64,000 nt of DNA, from the NCBI GenBank assembly GCA_900618795.1, contig UYJD01000018.1, positions 233,537 through 297,536 on the forward strand, in the 5' to 3' direction. Source of the stretch: Cyanodermella asteris. Its lineage: Eukaryota; Ascomycota; Lecanoromycetes; Ostropales; Stictidaceae. The translations under genes were made by a program, and so were the position numbers. Shown here piece by piece: positions 1 to 10,869 of the stretch (its first letter is position 1; every line of letters starts with the position of its first letter). The notes below the pieces were generated by a model that saw nothing but the letters and a program-made list of their open reading frames with translations, searched no databases and was not told the origin of the DNA.

Positions 1-395
1 GTGCTCCGTCGCACAATGTCAGCTTTCTCTGCGTGTCTACCTAATTCATTGGCTGAAGAAGTACCAGGTATGCACCTTCGTGGTGGGATTCCCAACATCT
101 GCTGCTCTCAAAGCCTAGCGACTTTTTTTCTTCTTTTTTGTATCAGCCGATCTTTTCGCCTCACCAAGTCTGCTCAATGAAACACAGGTTGAAGTATCTA
201 CCCGGAGCATGGATATCAGCGGCAGCATCTTCGCTTGTGCGGCCGGCGGATCAGATGAAAAGTGTAATAACAGTTGCGTCGATCAAATTATGTGAATGGT
301 GCATGCGAAGTTTTGTTTGCCTGTGCAATTTGTCCAGAAGCACGATATAAGCAATAGGAAACCGTCATCACCGTCCAAAATCTCACCCGACAATC
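1..395. other. Intergenic, no gene seen
   Basis: Short open frames only, none with family resemblance or coding-like composition. The stretch lies downstream of the minus-strand hydrolase fragment and may include its 3' region. Confidence 0.5.
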
Positions 396-863
396 TCACC
401 CGGGTCGGTAGCAACGCGCAGCACACTTATCCGAATTCGGACCACGTTTCAGGTCATCGACCATCAGCAGAAGTATCCCCCCGCACGACCGCCGCAATAA
501 CCCCGTAAGCAAGCGTGTTTGGAGTAGAATGAAGGCAGCCATACACAGTATTCCAATGATCCCGCCGTTCTGGCCTTGAGTTTGACTGGTGCTCTTTGCA
601 GCGGCGGCCAGGAGCGAAGCGGCAACAAATCCGGCATACGAGTGTGCCACCAGCAGAAGCTCCGTACCCTTGCCGAGAAGCGGGTTCCAGGTCTGGCTAG
701 CGAACGACGCTGTGTCGTCTGCATGGCTGACGTGAGTAATTTCGACGCTGGCGAGAGTCGTTGACACCACGGGGTACTCGAGACCTTCGAGGGCTTTGGT
801 GAGTGGATCCAAGGTCGCCGCCGTGTGTGCTGCTCCGGGAATGAAACCCACTGTGGGTGCCAT
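396..863 (-). pseudogene. Truncated alpha/beta-hydrolase
   Basis: The first ~115 residues resemble the N-terminal half of small fungal alpha/beta-hydrolases that usually run to about 250 residues. They begin with a beta strand ending FIPGAAH, and a nucleophile elbow reads AHSYAG around residue 73, with Ser as the expected nucleophile. The strand GIIGILCMAAFIL follows where the family has it. After that the frame gives a short unrelated basic tail and stops at 155 residues, so the expected Asp and His of the triad are missing. A GTGAGA donor near the end could start an intron, but the frame after the best acceptor ends at once. Most likely a decayed copy. A second broken hydrolase of the same family lies at 17045-17932. 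The start is the ATG at 863. Confidence 0.5.
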
Positions 864-2248
864 CGTACGTACGAGTTGATGAGCCGTAGATGGTGCGATA
901 TATCAATACCAAGGAATCGATCTGTGCCTTATCGAGGAAGCTGAGATGAACAAGAAGAGCAGTTTCAGCAGTAGACCAGTACAATCAAGGATGAAGCATC
1001 AGAAAGTAGCTTGTGCAAAACAAAGCGGGTATTCAGATCATGATGATGTTCGATGTCCCTGGGTTATCACGGCAACACGACCTAGCCGGCCATGGTCATG
1101 GACTCTTTGACCGCAAATAGAAACAGCTCCGCGGTACTATGCTTCCCGCTGATCGAACTCTTCGTCACAACAACTGCGAAACGGTCTAAATATTGCCTGG
1201 TTGTCGACGAGCGATAGCGCGCAGACACAGCGGTAAACAATTCGACTTGATATCCACAACGACGAGCATTGTCTAAAGATATTGAGTCAAGAAAATCCGC
1301 GACTGCTCTTAGTCCAACGTGGCCCGGCGAACATTCGTGCTCGAACCGAGTTGGCCATTCGCCATATCGACCGTCTCGACCGATACGGCAACGTTTCAGC
1401 ACGATCATGGGCCATCATCGACATTTTATATTTCTGATAGGGTCAGCAGACGAGAAGAAAAGAAGGGAGAACCGGAATCGAGCAACTGCCATGTTCGACA
1501 GCATGCTCATGTCGTCAACTCACTCATCCAGTGATGGCATACAATGTTTGCGGGCTTCTATATGATACCTGCGTACTGTGCCCACCTGTTTACTCGTAAC
1601 TTCCAGGCCAACAGCACAAGCGGTAATGCTAGCAGCTCTTGCACTTGGCTTTTTTCATAGGCTGAGAGGCTTCCTCAGTCGTCAAGGAGGCTTCAGCGGC
1701 ATTAGCGAGCATCACTAGGGGGTACTGACAGGCTGTGTTAGCGGGCAGTGCCAGGCACTCTTAGTGGGTTTCCCCCGGGGTCTTCGGACTACAGTTCCGC
1801 TGCTCACACATGCTCCACGCCAGACGTTCACCATCTCAGTCCTGGCTGTCCGCGATTTCATTCTAGCATTAGACATGGCTACGGCCTGACAATGAGGGTG
1901 CTCTGCCATCACAACAGGCATTTACAGCAGTTGCCCGTTCGTCGCACTCGAGACAGACGGTTTGTCGAAACCTGATCATCTCAACCACTCGCTTCAAAGA
2001 CGCTCCGATAACATGTTCAGCCTGATCGCTCATGCATGATGAGCTGTTCAACGCATGCCTTGCAGTCTTTCAGCCTTGCTGCATAGCCTCATCATGTGGA
2101 CTACTGAGTGGTGGTCACCGATCCCCGCATCTGCCAACCGTCCCATTGATCTCTTGACTGATTGACCTGGCGGACTTATATCTTCGCACACACGCCCTCG
2201 CCGCCTCCCTCCATTCTGACGGAGTTCAGAGCAGCTGATTTGCCCAAG
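864..2248. other. Intergenic, no gene recognised
   Basis: The longest open frame here (1082-1408, minus strand, 108 residues) has no recognisable motif. The last ~100 bases are the promoter side of the exonuclease gene. No repeat or RNA gene was seen. Confidence 0.4.
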
Positions 2249-3462
2249 ATGTCCACACCAAGTGACAATTCTGCCCTCCGGCTTGAGCATTGTATTCACA
2301 AACCTGAGACACTGGTTGCAGCCGGTTATGTGACACAGCAACTACAGACACAAGAGCTTCAGGCCAGACTTAGGTGCAAACTCTGTAATAAGAGTGAGTC
2401 AGCTGACGCCCTGATTATCCTGTACTGATCTGACATAACGAAGAAAGATCCCAGATAGAAGAAGATGAAGCTCGAAATAGACGTCGGAAGGAGGAAGCCG
2501 GCAGAGAAGCCTTAGGTGCTCAGGTTCAGGCCATCAATTTGTCGCTAGATCAGCTGAGCCTGTCACCTTCGACTAAGCGCTTTATATGCCATTCGCACAC
2601 GGGCCAATGGATCAAGCACCAAAAGGTAAGAAAGCCTCTGAGTAACGTTCTGATGAGCTCGGCTGAATCGCCATAGGGCTGGTCTTGCTGTGGTGGGCCT
2701 TTCAAGTCGCCGCCATGCGTTCACATGTTGGCTCACAGCTTTCCCGAAACTAAGCTTCGCGTACTCGAGAGCGACTTTCAATACTATCCCACGCCAGATC
2801 ATCCTGTGACAGATTCAAAGAGATATGCGGTAGCCCTCGACTGCGAAATGGGCCAGCCAACGTCGGGAGATTCTGAATTGATACGCCTGACGCTTGTGGA
2901 TGTCCTGACTCGTCAAATCCTGATCGATAGTCTGGTATGGCCTAGCGTGCCGATGCAGCACTATAGGACCAAGATCACAGGCATCACCACGTCCGGGATC
3001 CAGAGAGCGCTGCGCGAAGGAACGTGTATCCTTGGACGTGATGAGGCCCGGCGGCGCGTTTGGCAGTACGTGGGACCTTCCACGATAGTGATCGCTCATA
3101 GCGGAAACAACGACCTAACGGCGCTGCGGTGGATTCACCCCCGAATCGTGGACACATTCATTCTGGCGGACTCTTTGAATCGGGCTCACATGGCGGATGC
3201 CACTGGAGAGTCTCAAGCGAAATTGGCAGACCCCGACAGGCCAGATACCCACAAGCCAGACCCTGACAAGCCATCCCCTCTCTTCCCATCAAAGTCCTTG
3301 AAGAGCCTCGCCGCCCAATTGTTGCAACGCGAAATTCAAAGCGGATCTGGAGGACATGACAGCGTTGAGGATGCTGTGGCAGCTTTGGATCTCGCAATCG
3401 TCTTCGCAGTTGGCACCCAGCCGGACAATGTGCTTGGCACATGTTGGAGCCTCCAAACTTAG
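2249..3462 (+). CDS. DEDDh 3'-5' RNA exonuclease (REXO/Rex family)
   Basis: Predicted exons 2249-2393, 2444-2625 and 2677-3462 give about 370 residues; the phases fit exactly. The N-terminal part carries cysteine/histidine pairs (CKLC, then CHSHTG followed by WSCC and a later CVH) like the zinc-binding module that precedes the nuclease in fungal Rex proteins. The nuclease core has motif I as ALDCEMG (Asp164 and Glu166), motif II around AHSGNNDLTAL, and motif III as HDSVEDA (His336 and Asp341), which makes it DEDDh type. These enzymes trim 3' ends of structured RNAs such as snRNA, 5S and RNase P RNA, mostly in the nucleus; which substrate applies here is unknown. A Pro/Asp-rich insert (DPDRPDTHKPDPDKP) lies between motifs II and III. 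The start is the first in-frame ATG. Confidence 0.85.
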
Positions 3463-4622
3463 GTACAGAGGAGCTGAATTCGAACACACTATTGTGCATT
3501 GAAATCTGCCAGTCTACCGGTTGCGTACAAGAGCCGTTATTGCACAGTAAGTCTTGTTTAGACATGGAAATTCAAAATAGACTGCGGTATCCGTCGGCGT
3601 GCGGGACTATTAGCTGGAGATTTCTTCAGACTTTGGTAAGTGATATTGGGCGGAGTTGCTAGGATCTGGTAAGTTCCATAGCAGCTTGATCGCCCAGACC
3701 TGATGAAAGGTCCTTTTGCAGTATGTTCTCCCTAGCCAGTTCCAAATGTGTTCGCTGACCGCTGCAGCGGCGACCTGGGACCTGGTAATACGTTGACAGC
3801 GGAAGCCGTAGCCGAACATCCACATAGACCGCTCTAGATGTATCTCCTGGTTGTGTGTTCAGTGATCCTGTCATCACCTACTTCAGTGCTTTGATCGGGG
3901 TCTCTGTCAACCTTAGCCTGAGAGCTTGTCCATGCAATCTGTCCGGCCGATGCTCCTTGTGATGGACAGAGGTAAAGATTTGGGACGACGACAAAGCAAG
4001 ACACAAAAATTCATTACCATCAGCATCCAGCTGAAGAATCGACGGCTATGTAGACTTACTAAGGATGGACCACCAGACCAATCAGAAGGCTGGCCAACAA
4101 ACCCAGACTCCGTGAGTAATCTGCCCCTCCATCTCCGCCATTGAAATCAGGTCAGCAGACCATCTCACATGGCCCACAACGCTCAGCCATCGAACCTTTG
4201 TCGAGAGGCGCAATATACTGACCAACGCCTCGAATTCCGCCCCGTCGCCTCGCAAAATAGCCAGACCCCGACAACGTAGGCAGGTGCTAGACACCACAGC
4301 CATCTATTGTAATCAGCCGAACCGTCCCAAAGCGGGTCCAAGGCACGACCAGTTTTACTTAGTAGTGCTGTGCCAAACTTCCAACCTGAAAGCACGAGGG
4401 AAACTCACAAAGTCTTATATAAACTCGACCCCTCACCTCCCCAGCCCCCCCTTCCCACCTTCCCTCCCTCCCTCCATCCATCTCTCAAACTTGCTCACAT
4501 CCACGAAAACCCACTCACTTTATCAAAAGTCGCAACAGGTGTTTTCATCGCAACCTCATCCAACCAGCCAATCAATCAATCAATCAGTCAGTCAGTCTTT
4601 CGATCATCATCATCTCATCATC
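3463..4622. other. Intergenic, promoter of the micro-protein gene
   Basis: No supported gene. The last 210 bases form a strong-looking fungal promoter and leader: a TATA box, a long CT-rich stretch, then AATC/AGTC tetranucleotide repeats (4571-4598) just before the start codon. Confidence 0.5.
4416..4423 (+). promoter_or_regulatory. TATA box of the cysteine micro-protein gene
   Basis: TATATAAA lies 200 bases upstream of the ATG at 4623 and is followed by a pyrimidine-rich leader (4428-4500). This arrangement is typical of highly expressed fungal genes. Confidence 0.6.
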
Positions 4623-4967
4623 ATGTCCGGCCACTCGGCGTGCCCCAAGTGCGGCCAGCAGACCGCCAGCAGCAGCAAGACCTGCAGCTCCTGCGGCGCC
4701 GTAAGTTTAAACCCCACCCCCCTCTCCTTCCTTGCTCACCATGCTATCCGGGCTATGCACCTCGCTCACTTGATTCGTGTCCCTTGCCTGCCCATGTACA
4801 TGTCCCTTGAATGGCTGAGTGGTGTGGTGGTGTGGTGGTGGGCCGGGAAGAGCATGGTTGCACGTTTGTGACGAGAATCGACGCGAGGGGACGTGAAGGG
4901 ATTTGGTTATGTGCATAGAGGGACGACGTTAGACTGACGTGTGAGATGATAGACTTGCCCTCAGTGA
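4623..4967 (+). CDS. Spliced cysteine micro-protein, about 30 residues
   Basis: Exon 1 (4623-4700) encodes 26 residues with two CxxC pairs (CPKC, CSSC) and ends at a perfect GTAAGT donor. The best acceptor follows a CTGAC branch site at 4932-4938 and ends at 4952. Exon 2 (4953-4967) then adds Thr-Cys-Pro-Gln and a stop, giving a fifth cysteine. The result is a 30-residue CxxC-x10-CxxC-x3-C peptide that could bind zinc or another metal like a small zinc ribbon or metallothionein. The strong TATA box and CT-rich leader support real expression. The intron would be 252 nt, long for this window. An alternative acceptor at 4964 would end the protein right after residue 26. No partner or pathway can be inferred from the neighbours. 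Confidence 0.55.
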
Positions 4968-5703
4968 TTAAGCTGCGAACGATCGGTCGAGTCAGATGGC
5001 TTGATGGGATGAGATGAGATGAGGTGGATGATGGAACGAACAGATGAATGAATGAATGAGTGAATGAGATGGATGCATGCATGCATGGGCGGATGTTGGA
5101 GGCAGCTGGCTCAGGGGAAGAGACGTGAACGTGGGTTACATACTCGGACACGGAATGAGAATGAGATTTGAATCGTGATACACCGTCGCGCGATATGATC
5201 CTGTCGTCTTGATGATGTGAGATGCTTGTAATTGCGACGACTCTGAATTTCGTCAGCGGTGCTTGCTATTCTGGTGTCATAGACAAATACGCGGCGTTGA
5301 GCACAATAAAAGTCCCACCTCTACCCCGAATACTAACGGCCAAAGGTACACGTACTTCACTCATTGCTGCCAAACGGTCATTGATCTTAGGTATGGCATA
5401 TCATTTGGGTATCAAAGTTTTGTCCGAAAGCCGCGCCAGCCGCTAAACCCGACATGGCTCCAATCTCAGACTGAAAAGCTCATGCCAGACGGCCAAACGC
5501 CCAGCCAAAATAACATCCTCCACAGCATCTCTCAAGGAGAAGCCAACGCCGAAAGAGCACCGTGTCGCTCCGACTACACCACAGTAGCCGACCGAATGCA
5601 TCTCCACAATGCCGAAAATAACATTGCCACATAAGCACCGTAAACATAATAACAATCGTTTCGTCTTCCTCTTCCTCTCTTCGGGTTTCAGGCCATCGCT
5701 AGT
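4968..5703. other. Intergenic with short simple repeats
   Basis: Holds GATGA/GAATGA-type simple repeats just after the micro-protein (about 5003-5070) and an ATGC run at 5072-5087. Otherwise no gene is seen; the right end is the 3' side of the minus-strand GPI-protein gene. Confidence 0.5.
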
Positions 5704-6141
5704 TTACAAGAAAGCAGCGATACCGGCGACACCAAGCGCCAATGCGCCCATCGGGGCACCGAGAGTGCCAGCGGCACCGGTAGAAGCAGAGGCGCCGGCG
5801 CGAGTTCCTGATGCGCCAGAGCTTGCAGCAGAGCCGGTGACAATGATGAGCTGGGAGGAAGTCTGAGTTGCAGCGCCGCCGGTAAGGGTCTTGGTTGATG
5901 CGACGAAGGTGCCGTTGCCAGGGGCGCCAGCACCACCAGTTCCGACAGTGCCTGCAGTTCCACCACTCGGGACGATAGGACGAACAGAGGTCGGGCCGGC
6001 GCTGGTGTTGTTGATGTAGAGAGTGGTCGAGATGGTGGCAGTGGTGGTCGCGTGCGCAGTGGCAGTAAGCTGGGTGGTGGTGATGGCCTGCGCAAGGGCA
6101 AGGGCAGCCAGAGGGGCCAAAAGAGCGACGGAGAACAGCAT
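5704..6141 (-). CDS. GPI-anchored Ser/Thr/Ala-rich secreted protein
   Basis: Single exon, 145 residues. Residues 1-18 are a clean signal peptide ending ALAQ. The mature part is almost entirely Ser, Thr, Ala and Gly, with NNTS and NGT N-glycosylation sequons and many O-glycosylation candidates. The C-terminus is a small-residue patch followed by a hydrophobic tail (ALALGVAGIAAFL), the pattern of a GPI-attachment signal. The product is expected at the plasma membrane or in the wall. No catalytic domain is visible. The C-terminal tail closely resembles that of the GPI-type protein at 36712-37320 (GVAAIAAFL). A CATATAAC element at about 6392-6399 could serve as TATA box on this strand. Confidence 0.75.
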   Translation of the reverse strand: MLFSVALLAPLAALALAQAITTTQLTATAHATTTATISTTLYINNTSAGPTSVRPIVPSGGTAGTVGTGGAGAPGNGTFVASTKTLTGGAATQTSSQLIIVTGSAASSGASGTRAGASASTGAAGTLGAPMGALALGVAGIAAFL

Positions 6142-8716
6142 GTCGATTGCTTTGGGTTGTATGCGATTGATGAGCGAGTGAGATCGCAGTCAGATAAGTT
6201 CTCTGGCTGGGTTGCGCGTGCGTAGAGTTGTAGAGCAGCGAGTGTAGATCGTCAGTTGGACGACAAGCGATTGATGGAGCGTGAGATTGCAACAAAGCAA
6301 TGGGTTGATGCAATAAAGACGGCTTTTCAGATGAATTGATGAGAGACAAGAAACGATTGACAGGGCTGAAGAGATTGTGTGGCCGAGGGAGGTTATATGA
6401 AAGAGAGACGGAGGCAGCGCAAGTGCTGGGCGCAAACAGCCGAAGGCTGGCCTCTACTGGCCTCTACTGGCCTTCACTACTGGTCTGCCACCACCGCGGG
6501 TCTGCATAGCGTACATACGTTGCAGCCAGAAATGCCAGAACCAGAGAGGCTGCCAGCCTGAGACAAGCCACCGTCGTGCTGCGATTGGGCCACTCTGTGC
6601 AACACAGCGTCGCGAGACTCGCAGGGCCGCAGGTGTCGGTCGGCGCATTTTGCGAGCTATACTCCAAGTGGGCTCATCATTTCGGCTGCACTTGCAGCCA
6701 AACTCGATGAAAATAGATTCGAGCGCAAAGTCCGCCTTCGATCGGCGCAGCGCAATATTGTTAGCTTTCGGCCTCTCAGCAGGTCGACTCTGCCTCGCTC
6801 AAAGTGTCCACGCGATCACGACAACGGCTTCACCAGGCTCACCATGGACAAGCGATCGCCATTGTTGGATGCTCTTCGGGTGTACCCGGTGGCCGGTCAT
6901 GCCACACCACGGCTGCTGCTGGGACTTGTTGTCTAGCATCTTCCTCGTCAGTCTTCACTCTTCAAGCGCTGGTAGCATTCCTCCCACAAGTCCTTTGCTG
7001 GGTGGCAGCGGACGAGTTCTCGGATGATAGGACGACGACATGTTTCGAGCATCGATCGCATGAAACCCCCCCGACCGAGAGTTTCTGGTCAACATCGACC
7101 TCTGCAAACGCAACGTCGAGTGGTCGGAGTTCTGATGCACTTCTGATACAGCAACCCCTTGCCGCGCAACGACTGCATCTACTCGACAGATTCACGTCGA
7201 AGATGGACTGCGACATTGCAGAGCAGTTCAGCCGCCGGTCACATCGATTGCTGATAGCCCTCCATGTCGGCTATATGATGCATCCGCGAGACGATCATCA
7301 TGAGCGATAGCGATAGTCATCGAGGTGCAGAACGGCGAGCAACTGTGTAACAAAGTGCACGGCTAGCTCGACGGCCACATGCGGGTCTCTGATGCCATGC
7401 TTGCGCTTCTGCACGTGCTAAGTGGCCCAGTCTTGCTCTTGCGTGGAAGGAAGGACGACTGTCAGGCTGCAAAAGAGTCTAAATGTTAGAAACTCGTGAA
7501 CTTGACCAGGAACCGTCTATTTTTGTGCTCACCTCGAGTACGAAGTGGGCAGTTACGGTGGCAAAACAGTCGGCAAGTCGTCTCCACCATGAATGTGCTG
7601 GACATTCCAGCTTCCAGCCAAGCCTGGCGACTTGCACATCAGCACTATACATAGTCGAGACCCTTCTCTCTGAGCTATCGGCTTCGCAAGCAGCAGCTGA
7701 GCCACGCATCCAGGCTACCGAATAATCAACAAAGACTAAACTCACATCCGCAGCGCAGGTCACGAGGAGCGCATTTGCACAGCAGAACCCCACGCTAAGA
7801 CTCAAAGGCCCTTCATCAGTGGCACAAGCTGCGGTTGTGAATATGTCCTGTCCATGCCGAGAGATGTGCAAGACTGCATGCCTGTCATGGCGTTCTGCGT
7901 CATTTCTTGGCTCCAGGCCAACTGTCGGACTGAACTTTGTTGATTCGGTTGCAAGTTTATGCCTCAACCCCGTTTTTCAAGGATCAGACAGCCTGGGATA
8001 TCTGAGGAGCCGCGTGGCGTAGGTAGCAAGTCGTTTGTGAAATAGGTGAGTATGCTACCGGTAGTTGTCCGATTAGCCGTGATCATGTTGGCAAGCTGCA
8101 GAAGGTGGTTGAGAGCTGCCGGGACGGTTAGCAACTGAATCCCTGTCAGGTCCCTCTCGGTGCAGGAACAACGGCAGCTTCCCCAGAGTTTTCAGTTTGG
8201 CGTGCCTGGAACAGGGGACGAGGCAAGTTTTCTCCCTTGGCTGCCACAAACCAACAGGGACAGCAAATTCAGGCGGAACACGGGCAAGGATGCGCTAGCA
8301 ACAGGCAGCCGGGCGCGGATTGGGCAGGAACGCCACAAGCTCATTTCTGCACCAGGGATGCGCCTTCCTCCCTGGCTCGTCATTGCTCAGCTTCGGCTGC
8401 TCAGCCCTCGAGCCCGGATCGCGCCTTCCTGTGCGCCGTCCACAGCGAACCAGCCAGCGATGGTGAAGGGGCGTCGTTGCTGACGCTCCCGACTTTGCTA
8501 TACGGCTCATTTCCCCTTATAAGAGCCTGCGGCGCGCCTCTGCTCCCGGTGCCCGACGTCGTCTTCACCTTCGTCAAATCCTACGCGCTGTTCGTCGCAC
8601 AAAGACTCATTTCTAATTCAAACACTTCTCACCCTCGCTCAACGCTTCGGCTCAATTCGCAGTCACCTTCGACTCTTTGCTATCAGCACACCTTCGTTCC
8701 AAACACAACCGTCAAC
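6142..8716. other. 2.6 kb intergenic, no gene recognised
   Basis: Open frames of 160-170 residues occur on both strands (6804-7310 plus, 7479-7967 minus) but lack family motifs and splice context and look like chance frames in GC-rich DNA. A triple CTACTGGCCT-type repeat lies at about 6452-6484. The last ~200 bases are the promoter and CT/AC-rich leader of the Kre9-like gene. Confidence 0.4.
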
Positions 8717-9379
8717 ATGCGCTTCGTCTATGCCCTCCTCTCCGCCCTGGCGGTCGCCGTTGCTCAGGACAGCTCCAGGCCCAATGCCTTCAAGGTTCCT
8801 TCCGAGGGTACCTACACTGGTCTCAAGGCCGGCGACTCCAAGACTTTCGAGTGGACCAACCCCTCTGCCGGCACCGTCACCATCCTTCTCAAGGAGGGCG
8901 CCAACAGCAACTTGAAGACGCTCCAGACTCTGGCCAGTAACATACCGAACACTGGCAGCTACACCTGGCAGATCCCCTCCGACTTTGTCGAGGGCGCCAA
9001 CTACGCTCTCGAGATTGACAGCAGCGACAGCAACGTCCAGCCCAACTACACTCCTCAGTTCGTCGTCTCCAGCGATGTCAAGGCCGTTCAGACATCTGGT
9101 GGCTCGACCAGCCTGTTGACCGCCACCACTGCTTCCGTCCCTACCGGCTCATCTTCCTTGGTGACCGTGACCTCTTCTGCTTCCGAGACTGGCTCTTCCA
9201 CCCCCGCTGCTGGCAATGGCACCGTCTCGACTGGCACTCCCTCTGGCACTGCCCGCACGTCCGGCTCTCCTGCTGCATCTGGCTCTGGTGCCCCTGCTCC
9301 GTCGACCGGTGCTGGCTCCAGCGTCCAGGCTGCCAGCGGCCTCCTCGCCATTGCCATGGGCTTTGCCCTTGCTCTGTAA
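8717..9379 (+). CDS. Kre9/Knh1-like GPI-anchored wall protein
   Basis: Single exon, 220 residues. A signal peptide (residues 1-17, ending AVAQ) is followed by a Kre9/Knh1 N-terminal-type domain at about residues 20-118. Recognisable features are KVPSEGTYTGLKAGDSKTFEW, a TVTILLKEG strand, an NTGSYTWQIPSD stretch and NYALEI. The remainder is Ser/Thr/Gly/Ala-rich and ends in a hydrophobic GPI signal (ASGLLAIAMGFALAL). Members of this family contribute to beta-1,6-glucan or general wall organisation; many filamentous fungi have several small paralogues of unknown specific role. The start is the ATG with the signal peptide; the open frame extends farther upstream but without signal-peptide character. 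Confidence 0.85.
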   Translation: MRFVYALLSALAVAVAQDSSRPNAFKVPSEGTYTGLKAGDSKTFEWTNPSAGTVTILLKEGANSNLKTLQTLASNIPNTGSYTWQIPSDFVEGANYALEIDSSDSNVQPNYTPQFVVSSDVKAVQTSGGSTSLLTATTASVPTGSSSLVTVTSSASETGSSTPAAGNGTVSTGTPSGTARTSGSPAASGSGAPAPSTGAGSSVQAASGLLAIAMGFALAL

Positions 9380-10869
9380 ATGAGTCTTCCGGACGCAATA
9401 CGACCATGACCAAGAGCACCAGTGCGCGTCTCTGATCATTACATAATGATAATCGTTGGAAAGAATTATTTATAGCCATGCATTGCGCTCCAAAAATCTG
9501 GCGTTGTTGCTTTCAGCTTCGATGTATAATCTGTTACAAAATCTTTCTTGGGATAGAACAGGGCATTGGCACAGCAACATACGACATGAAGTATGAATGG
9601 CACTCTTGCTCTAGCTCAAGATGGATGCTCGAAGCAGACAAGCTTTTAGGAACAGACAGAACTGAATGTACGGTTTAATGCATCACTGAAAACTCGTTCA
9701 GACAGGTTTCCATGCGTGGCTTTTTATTCTCATCCCTATCTCGACATTTCATGGTGCGACGTTCGCCCACGTAGCGTCATCGTGCATGCTGTGGTGGTTC
9801 TTGCATTATTGTCTCAGCAGGGCGCATCCAATGGGTGAAACCGGTAATATAAATCGACCTGACCATGCAGGCGACCAATAGTACCTACATCAAAGAAGCA
9901 TACGATGCTCGCGACTGATCTCCTGTCATTGAGCCTCAATGTTCGCCTCACAGTCTCCGCCTCAACCGAGCATGCAAACCTGCGCACCATCCGAAAGTAT
10001 CCACCTCGTTTTGTCTGTCCCCGTCATCATGCTTATACACAAACATATCCTCGAACATGACGGAACCGCGAGCCCGGATCACATCGCCCCATCTGCCTTG
10101 TCATGGCAAACCCCTCCCTTCCGATCCCCTCAGCATCAGGTCCATAGGTCTACATGTCCAACTGCCAGAGACCAGACCAGACCAGACCAGACCAGACTCC
10201 AAAAGAATTGTTTGTTTTGATAAAGGGACCCCCCTGCCCCCCCTGGTGATGGCCACCCGGGCAACAGACACTCTGGATTTTTGTCGCGTGTCAGGGTGCT
10301 GGCTCGTGGAGGATCTGACAGGTGAGCGTGGGACGTAGGTTGTGGGTGAACCGGGTTCGGGGATTTCGTCACTATCACTAGGGTGCTGGGTAGTTGGGTA
10401 GTTGGGTTGATGGGTTGCTGGGGTTTGGTGGTTGAACGGGGCTTTCAACTTGCGGGAGTGCATGGGGGGATGAATGGTTTGCGGAGTACGCGTGGTCGGG
10501 GATGGGGGTTGAGCGGTCGCTGGTGAAGTCTAGTGGTTTTTGATTTGGCGAAGCACCAGCAGTCTCTAGGTCAACGGTCGGAGTTGGGGGCTCGAGTTCA
10601 AAATGCTTTCGCTAATTCTTTTGCAGAGGTGAGTTTGATCCATAAGGACGCCGACACAGGTCCTGCGGTGGATCGCAGAGTTGTTCTAGTTGGAATGTTT
10701 TGCCACGATCTACATGAGCATTTTGCAAAGTTAAACATGCATATAGACCGCTGAGTTCGCTGGATGTGCATAAATTCTACTGGACAGCCGAGATGAACGC
10801 AGTCCGCGAACCGAGAACGCAATCAGTTGGGTATCATCATGAACATCAAACTCATTACCAGCAGCCGGT
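9380..10869. other. 1.5 kb intergenic with short repeats
   Basis: No gene supported. Contains the (ACCAG)5 microsatellite and a GGGTAGTT/GGGTTGAT-type G-rich repeat at about 10384-10430. The right end is the 3' side of the minus-strand receptor gene. Confidence 0.5.
10171..10195. repeat. (ACCAG)5 microsatellite
   Basis: Five perfect pentamer copies, preceded by a partial copy (GCCAGAG). Confidence 0.85.

Noticed and set aside
6804-7967. Open frames of about 165 residues on both strands
   Set aside because: No family motif, no promoter or splice context, and frames on both strands are open together, as expected in GC-rich non-coding DNA.
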